Assembly: GCA_963669155.1 (NCBI GenBank)
Contig: OZ022581.1
Location: 14,593,835 to 14,657,834 of the forward strand
Origin: Arbacia lixula
Taxonomy: Eukaryota > Echinodermata > Echinoidea > Arbacioida > Arbaciidae
DNA: 64,000 nucleotides
Reading direction: 5' to 3'
The position numbers and the translations under genes are program-made. Shown here in pieces: positions 37,101 to 49,287 of the stretch. Within the stretch, counting starts at the first letter, position 1, and the number at the start of each line of letters is the position of its first letter. The notes under the pieces are model-generated. The model had not been told where the DNA came from. It was given only the letters and a program-made list of their open reading frames with translations, and did no database searches.

Positions 37101-37707
37101 TTTTTATGCATGACCTGCTTAAACGAACACTTGAATGTCACCTGAAAGATTGTTCAAGGCCATAAATAAATTGTTTGCAGTGAACCAGGAGAACAAGAGA
37201 AACGTTTGTACGTTCTCAAGTTTTTGGCTACCCAGTTTTCACACATTGGATTGTGGTATAGTATTTATGGATCTTATACTGTTGGTATCCTGTGACTTGG
37301 GGGGGGGGGGGCACTTGTGACATGTGATATCATGAAACAAAAACAAATTGACTCGACCACTGTATGAATGATATGCTGTGAGGAAATTTTAAGTTTTTGT
37401 AGTGGTTCTTGGCTCAACAGGGACTCTTTGATTTTGCATTTTGGGGGCTAAATTGCCCAAAGCCATCTGTATCTCTGCCGTGACTGATAATGCCTCCTCT
37501 CTGGTGTTGCAGGCCCTTGTAGATGGCCCGCTGTCCGGCGTCAAGAGGCAGGGGATGCGCTTCAAGCAGCTCCATCTGACCGACTTTGTGATCAGCATCC
37601 CCCACTCTGCCCGCAACAGCACTGTCAGGAAGGCATGGGAGAAGGAAGACATCACCGCTCAGTGGCAGAAGACCAGATGGGCACAGAAGCTGGTCGCCAA
37701 GGAATGC
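34102..37707 (+). CDS. RPL14: 60S ribosomal protein L14, partial (3' exon missing)
   Basis: Two exons are secure: 36,961-37,062 (starts [13 protein letters not shown], ends VDVIDQRR; acceptor TTGCAG, donor GTAAGA) and 37,513-37,707 (starts [13 protein letters not shown], ends AQKLVAKEC; acceptor TTGCAG, donor GTAAGT). Both are phase 0 and together give 99 residues of the conserved N-terminal and middle part of eukaryotic L14, a structural protein of the large ribosomal subunit. The start exon is a guess: ATGGACCGG at 34,102-34,110, followed by GTATG and preceded by a pyrimidine-rich TOP-like TCTTTCTTTC, would join in phase. Animal L14 genes often keep little more than the start codon in exon 1. 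The basic C-terminal exon or exons are absent between 37,708 and the gap at 38,801, so they are lost in the gap or misplaced. Confidence 0.85.
35440..35815. mobile_element. Diverged family-4 MITE
   Basis: The inverted halves share GAAGACAAAAAGCC / GGCTTTTCGTCTTC and AGCAATCTTCTTACCAATGG / CCATTGGTGAGAAGATTGCT. It is related to 24,524-24,875. The right end reads TACCCTTTAA. Confidence 0.75.
36172..36253. repeat. Tandem duplication of a ~41-bp unit
   Basis: GCTGAATCTCATTT...GGGCTTAAAA occurs twice in a row with four differences. Confidence 0.85.
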
Positions 37708-38156
37708 GTAAGTCTGCCTTGATTCATGATATAGGTGTATGTTGAGTCGTGTCACCATGAATTTTCAACAGTGCGCATTATACTTCATACTTTTTATAAT
37801 ATGTTTGCATTGCTTCCCCAACCAAAGTCTACACAACAGATGAAAAAATGGACAAATTGCTTTTTGTTGCATTGAACAGGCTCTGTTAGACCCGACATCG
37901 TTTTTAGTGCACATAGTATGTTAATATGTCTGCTGATACATCAGCCATTGGTACTCGAGCTGCAGTAGGAAGATATACCAGCGGTGGAATGTACTTACAA
38001 TGGAAGATGGAAGAACTAGTTTTGACACTTATTAAGTTGTTGATCTTCAAAATATCAGCTGGGCTTCATAAGTGCAAGTGTGGCAATTGTAGCACAAAAG
38101 TATGGTTCTTGCATATCAAGAAATATGTTTCAAATTAAATATAAAAACAACAAAAA

Positions 38157-38800
38157 AAGTCCCGCCTAAGCAAAATACCATATCTTTTTATCGAAGAGGT
38201 TTTGTGGAAAATAATTTGGCAGGATTGTTTTCTACCTTATTGACTAACTTCTGTGTGAAAATCACATTAATCCAATTAGTCATGCATGAGTGGGCACATT
38301 TTAAAGACAAAACTTGATTATGCCGTTTTAACAATACATTTAGGCATTTCTTGTGCGATTTTTAAAGTGTTTTCATTTAACCATACACACGAAAATGACT
38401 TCTTATGTTCTCATAACAGGTCATGCTACATCTTTGTCAAAATATCCAGAGTTTTATTTTTTCACCGAAATAAAGGGTTTTTATAAGTTTTAAACTCAAG
38501 AGGGATGAGTTATTTGTTAAACGGTGCTCACTCAACCAGAACAATGGGTAAAGTGTCGGGATAGGTGTTAGTGCATCGAGAGATAGATGATGAACATTGA
38601 AAGGACATAAATTATGCATCAGAAATGGAATTCATCAAAAATTCCTATGACAGTCAGAATCCCAAAATTACCCTTGTGACTTTTGAAAAGTGACATTTTT
38701 GCCTTTAAAATTTGCCCACTCATGCATGACTGATTGGATTAATATGATTTTCACACATAAGTTAGTCAATAAGTTACGGAACAATCCTGCCAAATTATTT
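38157..38800. mobile_element. Family-3 palindromic MITE, truncated by the assembly gap
   Basis: Starts AGTCCCGCCTAAGCAAAATA and runs through both arms in inverse orientation relative to 23,005-23,745. The last ~50 bp of the right arm are replaced by N. Confidence 0.85.
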
Positions 38801-39000
38801 NNNNNNNNNNNNNNNNNNNNNNNNNNNNNNNNNNNNNNNNNNNNNNNNNNNNNNNNNNNNNNNNNNNNNNNNNNNNNNNNNNNNNNNNNNNNNNNNNNNN
38901 NNNNNNNNNNNNNNNNNNNNNNNNNNNNNNNNNNNNNNNNNNNNNNNNNNNNNNNNNNNNNNNNNNNNNNNNNNNNNNNNNNNNNNNNNNNNNNNNNNNN
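38801..39000. other. Assembly gap of exactly 200 N
   Basis: A round-number N run is normally a placeholder of unknown true length. It sits inside a repeat, downstream of an unfinished RPL14 and next to an unfinished P450 copy 2. Confidence 0.98.
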
Positions 39001-39074
39001 ATCAAACCACACTAGACAATGCTACAGCTATTAATTCATATGATGACAAAAAAAAACCACCCACAATCACGCAC

Positions 39075-42000
39075 CTCAGTCTGTGGACCGGTCTCGACTC
39101 GGTATTTCTGGAGAACCCTGGCCACCGCCATCTTGGTTTCCATGAGAGCGAATCGCATGCCGATGCAGTTCCGCGGCCCGGCGCCGAAGGGTATCCAGGC
39201 GAACGGGTGTCGCTTCTCTCGCTCAGACTTGGTGAACCTGCATTGTGGCAATTTTCCAAAAGTGGATTTTTTTAAGGCTGTTTTATTTCGTTAAAAATAG
39301 AATTAAATATAATTAGGAACGTGGTTGATATTGAAAAAATCTATATAGAATAAGAAAGACGGAGATGATACATTGTGCAAGCCGTTTGTTGATGGGTTTC
39401 CACGTAGAAACATTCCACAATCTTAGCTCAAGTCGGATCCATAAAAGAACACCGTAGCTCCCATTCCCAGAGTCAAAGTATTTGATAACTCGTCCTAGGC
39501 CTCATGTATAATCAGCATTAGACGGCGCTATACATGTTAAAGGTGTGGTATTATAGAGAGCATACAAGAACATTTACATGACTTTGTATTGCTGTTTTGC
39601 TCTACAAAGGTAACAAGCAAAAACAAAAAAGTCACACCTTTTCATTAAGGCCACCTGAAGGGTAACCGCCATCGCGTTGTCGTTTTACTTCAACAGTCTT
39701 ATCAGTTCGAGGTGATTTTATTCTGTGATCGTGACGTCAAACAATCATAAACGCGACTGTGGTCACGGTATAGAACGACTCTATCATGACGCGTCCCGTC
39801 TTCTTTACCATTTATCTATGTAAGTTATCAGCTGTCTTGTTTATAAGGAATACTTATCATAATGACGGCAGTATCACTGTATATAGCGCATACATTATGC
39901 AGGCCTTAGGGAAGTTGTAGTGGTCATTCACATTGGCACTCGCACTATTACCTTTCAATACATTTCATTACATTTCAATAATAGAGAATGTTTGTAGACA
40001 GATTTGTTGTCAACCCCGTGTGTCCCTTGCTACTATATAACTTGTTTGTACCGCTCGATCTGAAATGCGTCAATGGCGCGAGAAGAGTTGATACAAACTG
40101 TACCTGCTGGGGTCAAACTTCTCTGGTTCGGGCCAGTAGTCTGGGTCGTGGTGGATGTTGTAGATTGGGATGTTGATGTCCACTCCCTTCTCGATCACCA
40201 TGCCCTGGTATTCAAACGTCTCGTTACACGTACGGTTCATCCTGTGTATAGAAAATGGAAGTCAAAATAAATGGGATGATCCTGATCAGGGCAGTATTCA
40301 CGATTCCGTTGCAGATTTACATAAACATCAGTTTTCTTCCAATTAATCTCTTCAAGCCTATATTCGTTTTGGACCTCCATTCAAACGGATTTTCTCCTAT
40401 TGCAAAGTTATATATCGTTATGTGACAGCGTCGCTTTAATAATGTGTGCAACAAAACTGATCCAAGCCCCTACCCACTCCGCTTATGCGAGTCACTACGG
40501 AAAAAAGAATGTTATTTTGAAGCTTTGCTTTAAAAAAGTATGCTTTGTCCTAATGCGAATATCTTACATTACATATTTTGAAAATGTATACTAGATATGT
40601 TTCAGGGTATACCATGTGTAAACCGTGTGACATGAATTGTTAATATGCATGACTGGCGTTGAAAATGCCTTTTCATTTGAAGCAGAGACGGGCATCTTAC
40701 AAGACGGCGGGAGGGTAGTGGCGCAGTGTCTCGCAGACGACCTGGTCGAGGTACGGCATCGAGGCGACCGAGGTGTAGCCCACCGAGTCACGGGTCGGTG
40801 TGAGCTCATCCACCTACGCCAAGAGGTGCACCATGGAGTAAATCTTCTTACACTGATAAGAATCACAATCACAGTCGGTGATAAATATAACGCATCGATT
40901 AACCTTAAACATAACAGTGCCTTATACATTTATTTCACACGACGACACCCAACCTATATAACATTTTGCACGCTCGATTTTCGCATGGTGTGCTTGCTAT
41001 AAAAACTATCTGAAAAGCTCTTCACTAATTGTGCATTTCATTCTCTCTCTCTCTTGGAACATTAACATGCTTTGTCCATATCCTGTTTTGTCTATTTTAG
41101 AATGTCGACCTGCTCTTTCCAATCCTTCTCCATCGTTGACTCTGCTCATGTCTCTAAAATCCAGTTTTTTTTTGTTTTTGTTTTTACCCTATTTGCCCTT
41201 TTCCATATTGTGATACCTAACATCATTTCCCATTGCCTATTCTCTGGACACCTACAACTACAGCTATACTGCCATACTCTGACAAAAGGAAGCAACTAAC
41301 AAAGGAGATTTTTCTTGTAAATGAGCAAAATGTGTCTGTCACTTGCATTGGCATCAGTGCAACACCACATCAGGTTAGATTGAATATCTCCCAGCAAGAT
41401 GCATATTTCTTGTCCAGCATGTCCAGATTCTGGCCTAAAGTAGGGAATGCTGGGTACAATCTAAGAATACCAATAACCTAGATTTGAGTGATTTGTCACT
41501 TGCTTCCTTTTGTCAGAGCAGGGCAGTATATTTATTGACACTGATCAAGTATGAATGAAGCGAGCATATATTCCTTACACTGGTTAACTCTTTATGCGCT
41601 ATTGTGCGCAAGAAATATACAGGCCTCCTATAGAGCTGTTCAAAGTTAGTCTAAGGCCGCGTTTATTAATTTTTCAGAAATTTAAACGCGTTTCCAAAGG
41701 CCTTTACGAACGCGTTTCCAAACGCGTTTTAAAAAACGGTGCGTTTATCAACTCCAAGGGCCTTTACGAACGCGTTTCCAAACGCGTTTCCAATCGCGTT
41801 TAAAAAACGGTGCGTTTATCAACTCGATCGCCCAAGTCGAAAACCGGCCTTGTCACCGAAAACACGTGGTTTAAACGCGTTTCAAAACAGCTTTGCGTTT
41901 ATCTCGCTTCTTTAAACGCGTTTAGGATTGTACAAATTTGCGTGTTTCAAAACAGCTTTCCAAACCCCCTCATCAAAACACCTTTGCGTTTATTAACTCG

Positions 42001-42500
42001 TTTAAACGCGTTTAAAAAATTTTAAACGCGTTTGGAAACCTTAATTCTTCCCCCAAAAAGAGTTGATAAACAAGCCCTAACACGCACAGGATCGACTAAC
42101 CTCTTGAATGAGCTTCTCCTGCACCTCGGGGTGGGTCGCTAGGGCGTAGAAGATGAAACCAAGGAGGCTGCTGGTCGTCTCGTACCCGGCTGTAAAGAAC
42201 GTGATCGCCTGAGGACGAACGAAGCAAGCAAGGACCATAATTACATGATCACCTCATAGATTCAAGTTATTTTTAAATGAGACTTATTTTCCTTCTTCCT
42301 CTCCTTCATACCTTTCTTCCTTTTCTTCTTCTTGTATTCATTCTCCTTATTCATTTTCTTTGTATTTTCTCTTCTCGTGTTTGTTCTTCTTTATTGCCTT
42401 ATTCTTATTCCTTTCCTCATTTTTCCTGCATCTTTCTGCTCTTGTAGCACTACTATTACTCATACTACAACAACAACAACAACAACAACTACTACTACTG

Positions 42501-42540
<40 letters not shown>

Positions 42541-44902
42541 TACTATTTCTTCTTCTTCTTCTTCTTCTTCTTCTTCTTCTTCTTCTTCTTCTTCTTCTTC
42601 TTCTTCTTCTTCTTCTTCTTCTTCATCATCTTCTACTTCATCATCTTCTCCTTCTGCTCTTTCTCTTTCTCCTTCTTCTCGAACAATTATCGAATTGATA
42701 AATCGTATCACTACCTGTCCAACGAGTTCCTCGTCTGTAAGCCGTATCTTTCGGTTCAGTTTCTTGGCGTGAAATTGGACATCGTGGTGAGCGTCGAGGT
42801 CGTCGTGGATATCCTTCTCGTCCTCGGCTTCCTTCTGCGTAGCCTCCTTTTCTTGGACGTTACGAGTGTCCAGCATCAACTGTAGGAAATCTACCCTCTG
42901 AAGCGAATGATAAAAGTCCACGTGATACAATAAATGGGTGATGTCCGTTATTCCGAAGGTTTGCTTTTCAAGATATAAACATTTCGTTTACCCGGGGGCT
43001 CGTTCATCCGAAAGTGCAATAGGATTTGTTCATCCGAACATAAATGTGAAAGTTGGTTATTCCGGATATCCTTTATTCCGAAATTTAGTTTATACGAAAA
43101 CTAACTAGGGAAGGTTTATCCGAAAATTCCATTACTTCCCATACATTCATAATAGGAAATCGTGGTCACTATGCGGTCCTCATGACTAGCGAGCAGACCC
43201 CTAATCAGGCTGTAAGTAACAGCATCGAATACCTTTGTTGCACTGCTCTGTCGTAGCTCAACAGCCTTGAGCAAGACTTCCTTGAAGAAGGTCGCGACAT
43301 CAGGAGGAAAGAAGACCCCGATGTTGAACGATGCCAAGATCTTTCCCAAGCTCGGGAATAGTACTGAAAAAAATAACGGAAAGAGCTATGATATAATATC
43401 GATAGGAAAGAATGACGAACGTTATGACAAAATCAACGACAACCATACGTCAACGATATGTTCTTCTACACACCGTTTTATTCGCACAACTTTAAACAAT
43501 TTGAAGTTTGCGAAAGGGAAACGCATGCTTAACAGCTCTGTTTGTAGCTTCAGGAATCCTATTTTCGGCTTTGTGAACACGGCTTCTCCACTCCAGTAAA
43601 TCGGTGGATCGCCGCGACATTCAGACATCGCTTCTTCGCCGCGGCATGTTAACACCTAAACACACAAAAAAAAAGTAAGTCCCCCACAAAGCAAAATAGC
43701 ATAACTTTTTATCGAAGAGGTTTTGGGCATAACAATTTGACAGGATTGCTCCTTGACTTATTGACTACCTTCTCAGTGAAAATCACATTAAACCAATAAG
43801 TCATGAATGAGTGGGCAAATTTTAAAGGAAAAATGTCACTTTTCAAAAGTCACAAGGGTAATTTTGAAATTCTGTCATATGAATTTTGGATGAATTCCAT
43901 TTCTGGTGCATGTCCTTTCATTGTTTATCATCCATCTCTCGATGCACCTTCACCTACCCGACACTTAACCCATTGTTCTGGTTGAGTGAGCACCGTTTAA
44001 CAAATGCTTTTAAAAACCCTTTTTTGTGAAAAAATAAAACTCTGAATATTTGGACAAAGATGTAACACAAACTGTTGTGTAAACAGAAGAGGTAATTTTC
44101 GTGTCATGGTTGAGTGCATACACTTAAAAAAATCGCACAAAATGCCAAAAATGTATTGTTAAAATGGCATAAACAACTACCCTAGTGACTTTTAAAAAGT
44201 GACATTTTTGCCTTTAAAATTTGCCCACTCGTGCATGACTGATTGGATTAATATGATTTTCAGACAGAGTTTATTCAATAAGATAAGGAACAATCCTGCC
44301 CAATTATTTTGCCCAAAACCTCTTCGATAAAAAGTTATGTTATTTTGCTTAGGGGGTGGGGGGGGGGGGGGACTTACTTTTTTTGTTGTGTTTATATAAA
44401 GCCATTTCTGTTCAGGCACCAATGGGGCAGGGACAAGCCGCGTCGGTGCAAATCACATTAACCTTTTGTATGACGTACATGGTGTTTGGTATGGATAAAG
44501 TGTATCAATGATGCCAAAATTCACAAATGACACGTACAGAGTTAAAGACAGGTGAAAGGACAACATCTTACATCCGATGAAGAAGAAAGGGTTCGTCTGG
44601 AAGTTAAAGGAAAACGCCCTCTTTGCGTGCGACACGAAAGGATCCTTGGTGTCGGCATGAGGGTTGAGCTTCAGACCAAAAGCGCAGCTGCCAATCGTGT
44701 CCATAACGAAGGCGCCGAAAAGCCTGTGGTAACATGGGTTAGGGGAGGGGAAATGTAAACAAATTATCATGACGACAATGCTCTCATGTACACACACATA
44801 CATACATACACACACACACGCACACCCACACACACACACACACTCACACTCACACACACACAAGCACTCTCTCTCACCCCGCTCTCTTTCTCTTTCATTC
44901 TC

Positions 44903-44951
<49 letters not shown>

Positions 44952-44988
44952 GTCTCTCTCTGTCTCTCTCTGTCTCTCTGTCTCTCTG

Positions 44989-45030
<42 letters not shown>

Positions 45031-48000
45031 CCTCCGTCTGTGTACCCCCTTCCCCCCTCTCTCCCTCTCTCCCTATATCTCCGTATGCCATTCTTTATTC
45101 CCGGATCCATAAATGATAATTAATTGCAGCATTATTTCAAACAAAATGTGCAATAAGATACAATACTTTTTACGCATACCTTATAATTCTGAAACATTAT
45201 CGTATTTTACCGATTCCATGATCAAGAAAATGCTTACTCTCTGCATTCAATAAACCCGCTCTCTTTCTGCCTGATGCCGATGTATTCGACGAGATGGTCG
45301 CAACTCTCGTTCACGAGTGGTGACATCTGATGTCATAAATATAAAAATCAAAATCAAAGTAATTGTTTAAATTTGATTGAATACAAATACTATTACAGGA
45401 TATTCATAATCATGACAATATTGATGATGATATCAATAATAAAAACGGATCTTATTTCTGATCTGGATAAACACCAGATCCCAGGGATACGTTTTTGAAT
45501 AATTATCCACCTACCCCAGCACTGGAGTTTAGAATTAGAATGCAAAGGCTAAGGAGGCTATTCCACAATACAAAAGTAACATGGGCATGATTAGGGGGAT
45601 TATTTTATGGAAGGGTGTTTCCGACATTGATGTTTAGAGAAGGTACATGGTAAGACTCTGACCTGTTTCATCTTGGAGGAGCTGAAGGTCGGAGTCAAGA
45701 CATTCCTGACTTCCTTCCATCGTTCTCCCTCCAGAACTCCCACGCCACTCATCAACTCCTTGTTGACTTGTGGGAAGAACTGAGGAAAGATGAAAATCAA
45801 AGGTGAGCAAGGATCAATAAAGGGATAGTTCACCCTGAAGATAAGTTGGCTTCAATAAAAACAGAAACATTTTAGTGAAGGTTTGTCGAAAATCCTTCAA
45901 AGGATAAGAAAGTTATGATGTTTTGAAATTTGAATTATGTGTCGTCACGCGTGAGGTGCTCTCACATACGTTGTATACAGTATAGTTAGATAAATTGTTA
46001 TTCATCTGTTTTTAACAAAGGAATAATTTCTCTCAAGCAGGTATGTGTGTAAAAACGTATTTCTAATGATATATCAAATGTACAGGTAAAAGGATGCATA
46101 GATTTATTTATTTATGTATTTTTTTTTTTAGAAAAAGCACATTTTTAACAAATATTGTACACATCATAAGGGAGAGCACCTCACACGTGACGTCACAAAA
46201 TCAATTTTTTTTAAAAGATCATAACTTTCTTATCCTTTGACGTATTTTTATCAAACCCTCACTAATATATTTCTTTCATTTGTCTGCTTTTATCAAAACA
46301 TACTTAATTTTAAGATGAACTACCCCTTTCAGATAAATAGCTTTTTCAAGAACATTCAACATATAACATTTTCAAGACATTTCTTGCTTTCCTTATCTTG
46401 TTTTACCTGTCTGAAGAAAGTGTCTGGTAGCTCAGACTATATCTTACAGTTTCACAAGCTTGTTGTTTCTCAAAAACTATTTCAATAAGTATATATATAT
46501 ATATATATATAGACCTACACAAACTGTATGCGTCTTTTTTTAACGATACGTTATCATGGTTATCCCAAATGTGAATGTTTATACTTGTACCTTCATGTAT
46601 ATCAAAGGCGGCCAAGTGGAAAGCTTTTGTAACGTTTAATACTAGTACATTGCATAATCATGATTCTTAGAAGTGACGTCACTTACAACCCTGTTGTGGA
46701 AGTGGATGAAATTCTTCACGCAGATGTGGCGTAACATGTCGATATCGCCGACCACCAATGTAGGAATCTGGATGGTGTAGACACTAGGGAGTAGGGACAA
46801 GCAGAGAACAAAAGGACCAAGTTAGCTTTTGTTGGTATCATATCATCATGATTATTATCATCACGTTAATCTAGTCTAGCTTCCAAACTATTCAATACAA
46901 ATGTCTGACTGCAGTAAACATTACTAATCATTTTCTATGTCTTCTCCGGATCGCCCGAACAGACTGAGAAAAGTGGAGAATTGTAACAATGGCCAAGGGC
47001 TGAGGTCCTGCGCGTATATTATGAGATTATATATATATCAGAGATATATCGTATCTCTATATCGTATTATATATCTTATTATATCGTATTATACAATCAT
47101 ATTATCGTATTATATATATATATCAGAGATATCGATATATATATCGTATATTATAGAGATTATGCTTTACACACTAATAATGTTGAGAATTATTTAAGTC
47201 ATGTAAGAATAATATTGATCCCAGAGATGACACGACATAGACGGGATAGACGTAACCATGGTAACCTACCCGTAAACCTTTCCATATTTCGCTTGTCCCA
47301 CCGTAAATGCGTCTGGAAACCCCTGTGGTTCGAAAACAAGACAAGAAAATAACATTGAAAAACACCCACATGTTTAGCGGGTGATTTAAAAGAAGGTAAG
47401 GCGGGATAAAAACTGTTTTTTTTTTCATAAATATTCTGAAAGAAAACACCCGACAGTCCTTCTCGGATAAATGTGCTTTGAAAAACTGTGTTGATATTTG
47501 CTATCAATTATACTGTATTTTATTGTTATCACCTTGGATACATTTCAGCAAATTTGTATGTATTAGTTATGTACATGTATGTGTATAATAAAGTGTGTGT
47601 GTGGTTTTTTTTTTGGTGTGTATGTGTGTGCCGTGTGTGCCGTGTGTATGCGTGTGCTTGTATGTGTGTGTGTTTATATATGTATGTGCAACAGTATCCG
47701 ATTTAAATGAATAGTTCACTGACCTCTCTGAAGATTGCGCTGCCGAACAGGGGCGTGGATGGATCGTATAGTACCCCTCGTCTCCTCCAATAGGAATGTT
47801 TCCAGTAGTCGTAACTCATAGAGTAAACAGAAATGCATTAAACTCATCATCAACTGTAATGTTTCATCATCATGTTCATGGTGGTTCTGCTGTCGGCATA
47901 CAGACCGGGCTGTCGAATGAACCATGAGGTGAGAGCTTTCGCCCCTTTGCATGGGTCAACATGAGAAGGCACTTCACGGCGCCATGCAGTGCCTGATGAC

Positions 48001-48556
48001 CTAGCTAAATTTTGAGACATTACATTTACTGAATGATCAATTAGTATAGTCGTAATCGATATAATCCAATCCTCTCCTCAAGCATAAGTCTTTGCACGTT
48101 GGCATGGTCAAGCTACGGTGGTAGGGGTGAGTAGCGGAGCGCACCTCCCCTTCTCCGCCCCCCCCCCCCCCCCCCCCCACTCCATACCCATCCCATGTTC
48201 AAATCCCGGGTCCATTATATGTCACATGGTCACCGAGACAAATTGCATGGGAGATATAAAATGCGCGTCTCCTTGAAAATGTTTGATATGTCTCTATATA
48301 TATCTATGCTTATTTTTGAAATTATGATATTGTTTTAATGCAGAATGTCCCTGAAAAGGCAGCTATGTATGGCTCTAAAATGAGATAACCCCCTTTTTAT
48401 TTAGAATAAAACGGGGAGCGATTCAATGATAAAATCATGGTAATAATACGCCGATACGAACATAAAACATCACAATACATTGTATATGACTACTCACAGC
48501 AAGTAGGCAACTATGACTAAAGTCACGAACACACTGGCAGACAGGAGAAATCCCAT
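39075..48556 (-). CDS. Cytochrome P450, CYP3-like, copy 2 (13 of 14 exons, 3' end lost at gap)
   Basis: Exons, 5' to 3': 48,498-48,556; 47,724-47,814; 47,270-47,322; 46,687-46,783; 45,663-45,779; 45,238-45,326; 44,572-44,723; 43,233-43,363; 42,715-42,897; 42,101-42,208; 40,701-40,813; 40,104-40,241; 39,075-39,237. They have the same lengths and phases as in copy 1, 498 codons, with no stop. The heme motif [10 protein letters not shown] is intact. The final exon, which encodes the C-terminal ~29 residues in copy 1, would lie ~600 bp further 3' and falls in the 200-N gap. Differences from copy 1 are few and mostly synonymous. Seen changes include N to H in exon 4, L to F and F to P in exon 7, and V to I in exon 12. 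Same ER monooxygenase function as copy 1. It could be an allele rather than a paralogue. Confidence 0.9.
41269..41526. mobile_element. Family-1 MITE in P450 copy 2 intron 10
   Basis: Same position and orientation as 20,546-20,794 in copy 1, with a small insertion in the centre (CCAGCATGT). Confidence 0.85.
41654..42077. mobile_element. Copy-2-specific TA insertion made of AAACGCGTTT palindromes
   Basis: It interrupts GTCTAACACGCACAGG, which is continuous in copy 1 (~21,347), consistent with a TA target duplication. The ends are weakly inverted (AGGCCGCGTTTATTAA and TTGATAAACAAGCCC). The interior holds a dozen or more AAACGCGTTT-type palindromes, including a duplicated ~65-bp unit (GGGCCTTTACGAACGCGTTT...TTTATCAACTC) at 41,696-41,825. 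No transposase is present. Confidence 0.75.
42470..42660. repeat. (CAA)n, (CTA)n and (TTC)n microsatellites in P450 copy 2 intron 9
   Basis: Counterpart of 21,770-22,015 with a different unit composition. It creates poly-Glu and poly-Ser frames that are not real. Confidence 0.95.
43673..44379. mobile_element. Family-3 palindromic MITE in P450 copy 2 intron 7
   Basis: Same position as 23,005-23,745 in copy 1. Arms end in AAGTAAGTCCCCCAC and its inverse next to a poly-G run. Confidence 0.85.
44785..45075. repeat. (AC)n and (TC)n microsatellites in P450 copy 2 intron 6
   Basis: (CA)n at 44,790-44,862, then TC repeats with regular TG interruptions to ~45,075. Confidence 0.95.
45817..46330. mobile_element. 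Family-2 MITE in P450 copy 2 intron 4
   Basis: The left end AAAGGGATAGTTCACCCTGA is the best preserved of the family. The right end is GATGAACTACCCCTTTC. It carries GTGACGTCAC. Confidence 0.85.
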
Positions 48557-48676
48557 GGTGCTCGGTCGCGGTTAGACTGAATAGTACTGGCTCGTCGATA
48601 GGAATAGTTGTGCAGCTCACACTATAGTAGCTCTGATCCTTAAATGACGAATTCACTGTACATGTACATCACTCGC

Positions 48677-48685
48677 CTTATAAAG
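48677..48685 (-). promoter_or_regulatory. TATA box of P450 copy 2
   Basis: The minus strand reads CTTTATAAG, ~120 nt upstream of the ATG at 48,556 and only ~243 bp from the left end of the Polinton. Confidence 0.6.
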
Positions 48686-48921
48686 ACATCCGCGATCACC
48701 AATATGTTAAAACGTATATGAATTATTCATTGGTTGGACTTTAGTCTCTAGTGATGTAATGTGTTTATATTTATCGACACGTGACGTGCAGTGTGCTTCT
48801 AGGTATGGGCGCATCTTGAAGTCAAGTCAACCTTACTGTGCAGGTATACACGATTGTGTCACACACAAATAAAAAGTAAACGGTCCAAGTTTGCCCTGCA
48901 CGTACGGCTGCATATCAATGA

Positions 48922-48927
48922 AGCCTG
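48922..48927. repeat. Predicted 6-bp Polinton target-site duplication
   Basis: AGCCTG immediately precedes the element's AG start. Copy 1 holds a single AGCCTG at 29,347-29,352 where the two flanks stop matching. The second duplicate would lie beyond the window. Confidence 0.6.
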
Positions 48928-49260
48928 AGTAGTATCCTTGTACTTATAGCGCCATAAAAATATGAAATATGAAATATAATTGATTAATTAATGAATTAAT
49001 TGAATTAAGAAATATGAAATATAATGAAAATAATTAACTAATTATCTAATTAATTAAATTAATTAACTAATTAACTAATTAATTAATTTAATTAACTAAT
49101 TATAAATATGGATTTTTCAAAAATTATGGATTTTAATTAGATTAATTAATTAAGTCATTAATGAATTATCAACGCGTGAATTTTCCAAAAAATTGAATTT
49201 TAATTAAATTAATTAAGTAATTAATTAATTATCAAAAGTATGGATTTTCAAAATTATGCA
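48928..49260. repeat. Left terminal region of the Polinton, AT-rich TTAATTAA tract
   Basis: Starts AGTAGTATCCTTGTACTT, then ~280 bp rich in TAATTAAT units. It presumably belongs to the terminal inverted repeat, but the partner is not in the window so its length cannot be read. Confidence 0.6.
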
Positions 49261-49287
49261 TAACTAATGAGGTGATGAGGGATGAGA

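Noticed and set aside
42460-42930. 156-codon frame ending in poly-Glu and poly-Val
   Set aside because: Its N-terminal part is the real exon 9 of P450 copy 2; the rest is intron microsatellite read through.
44453-45091. 212-codon frame with Arg-Glu repeats
   Set aside because: It contains P450 exon 7 but extends through intron (AC)n and (TC)n repeats; the splice sites show the true exon.
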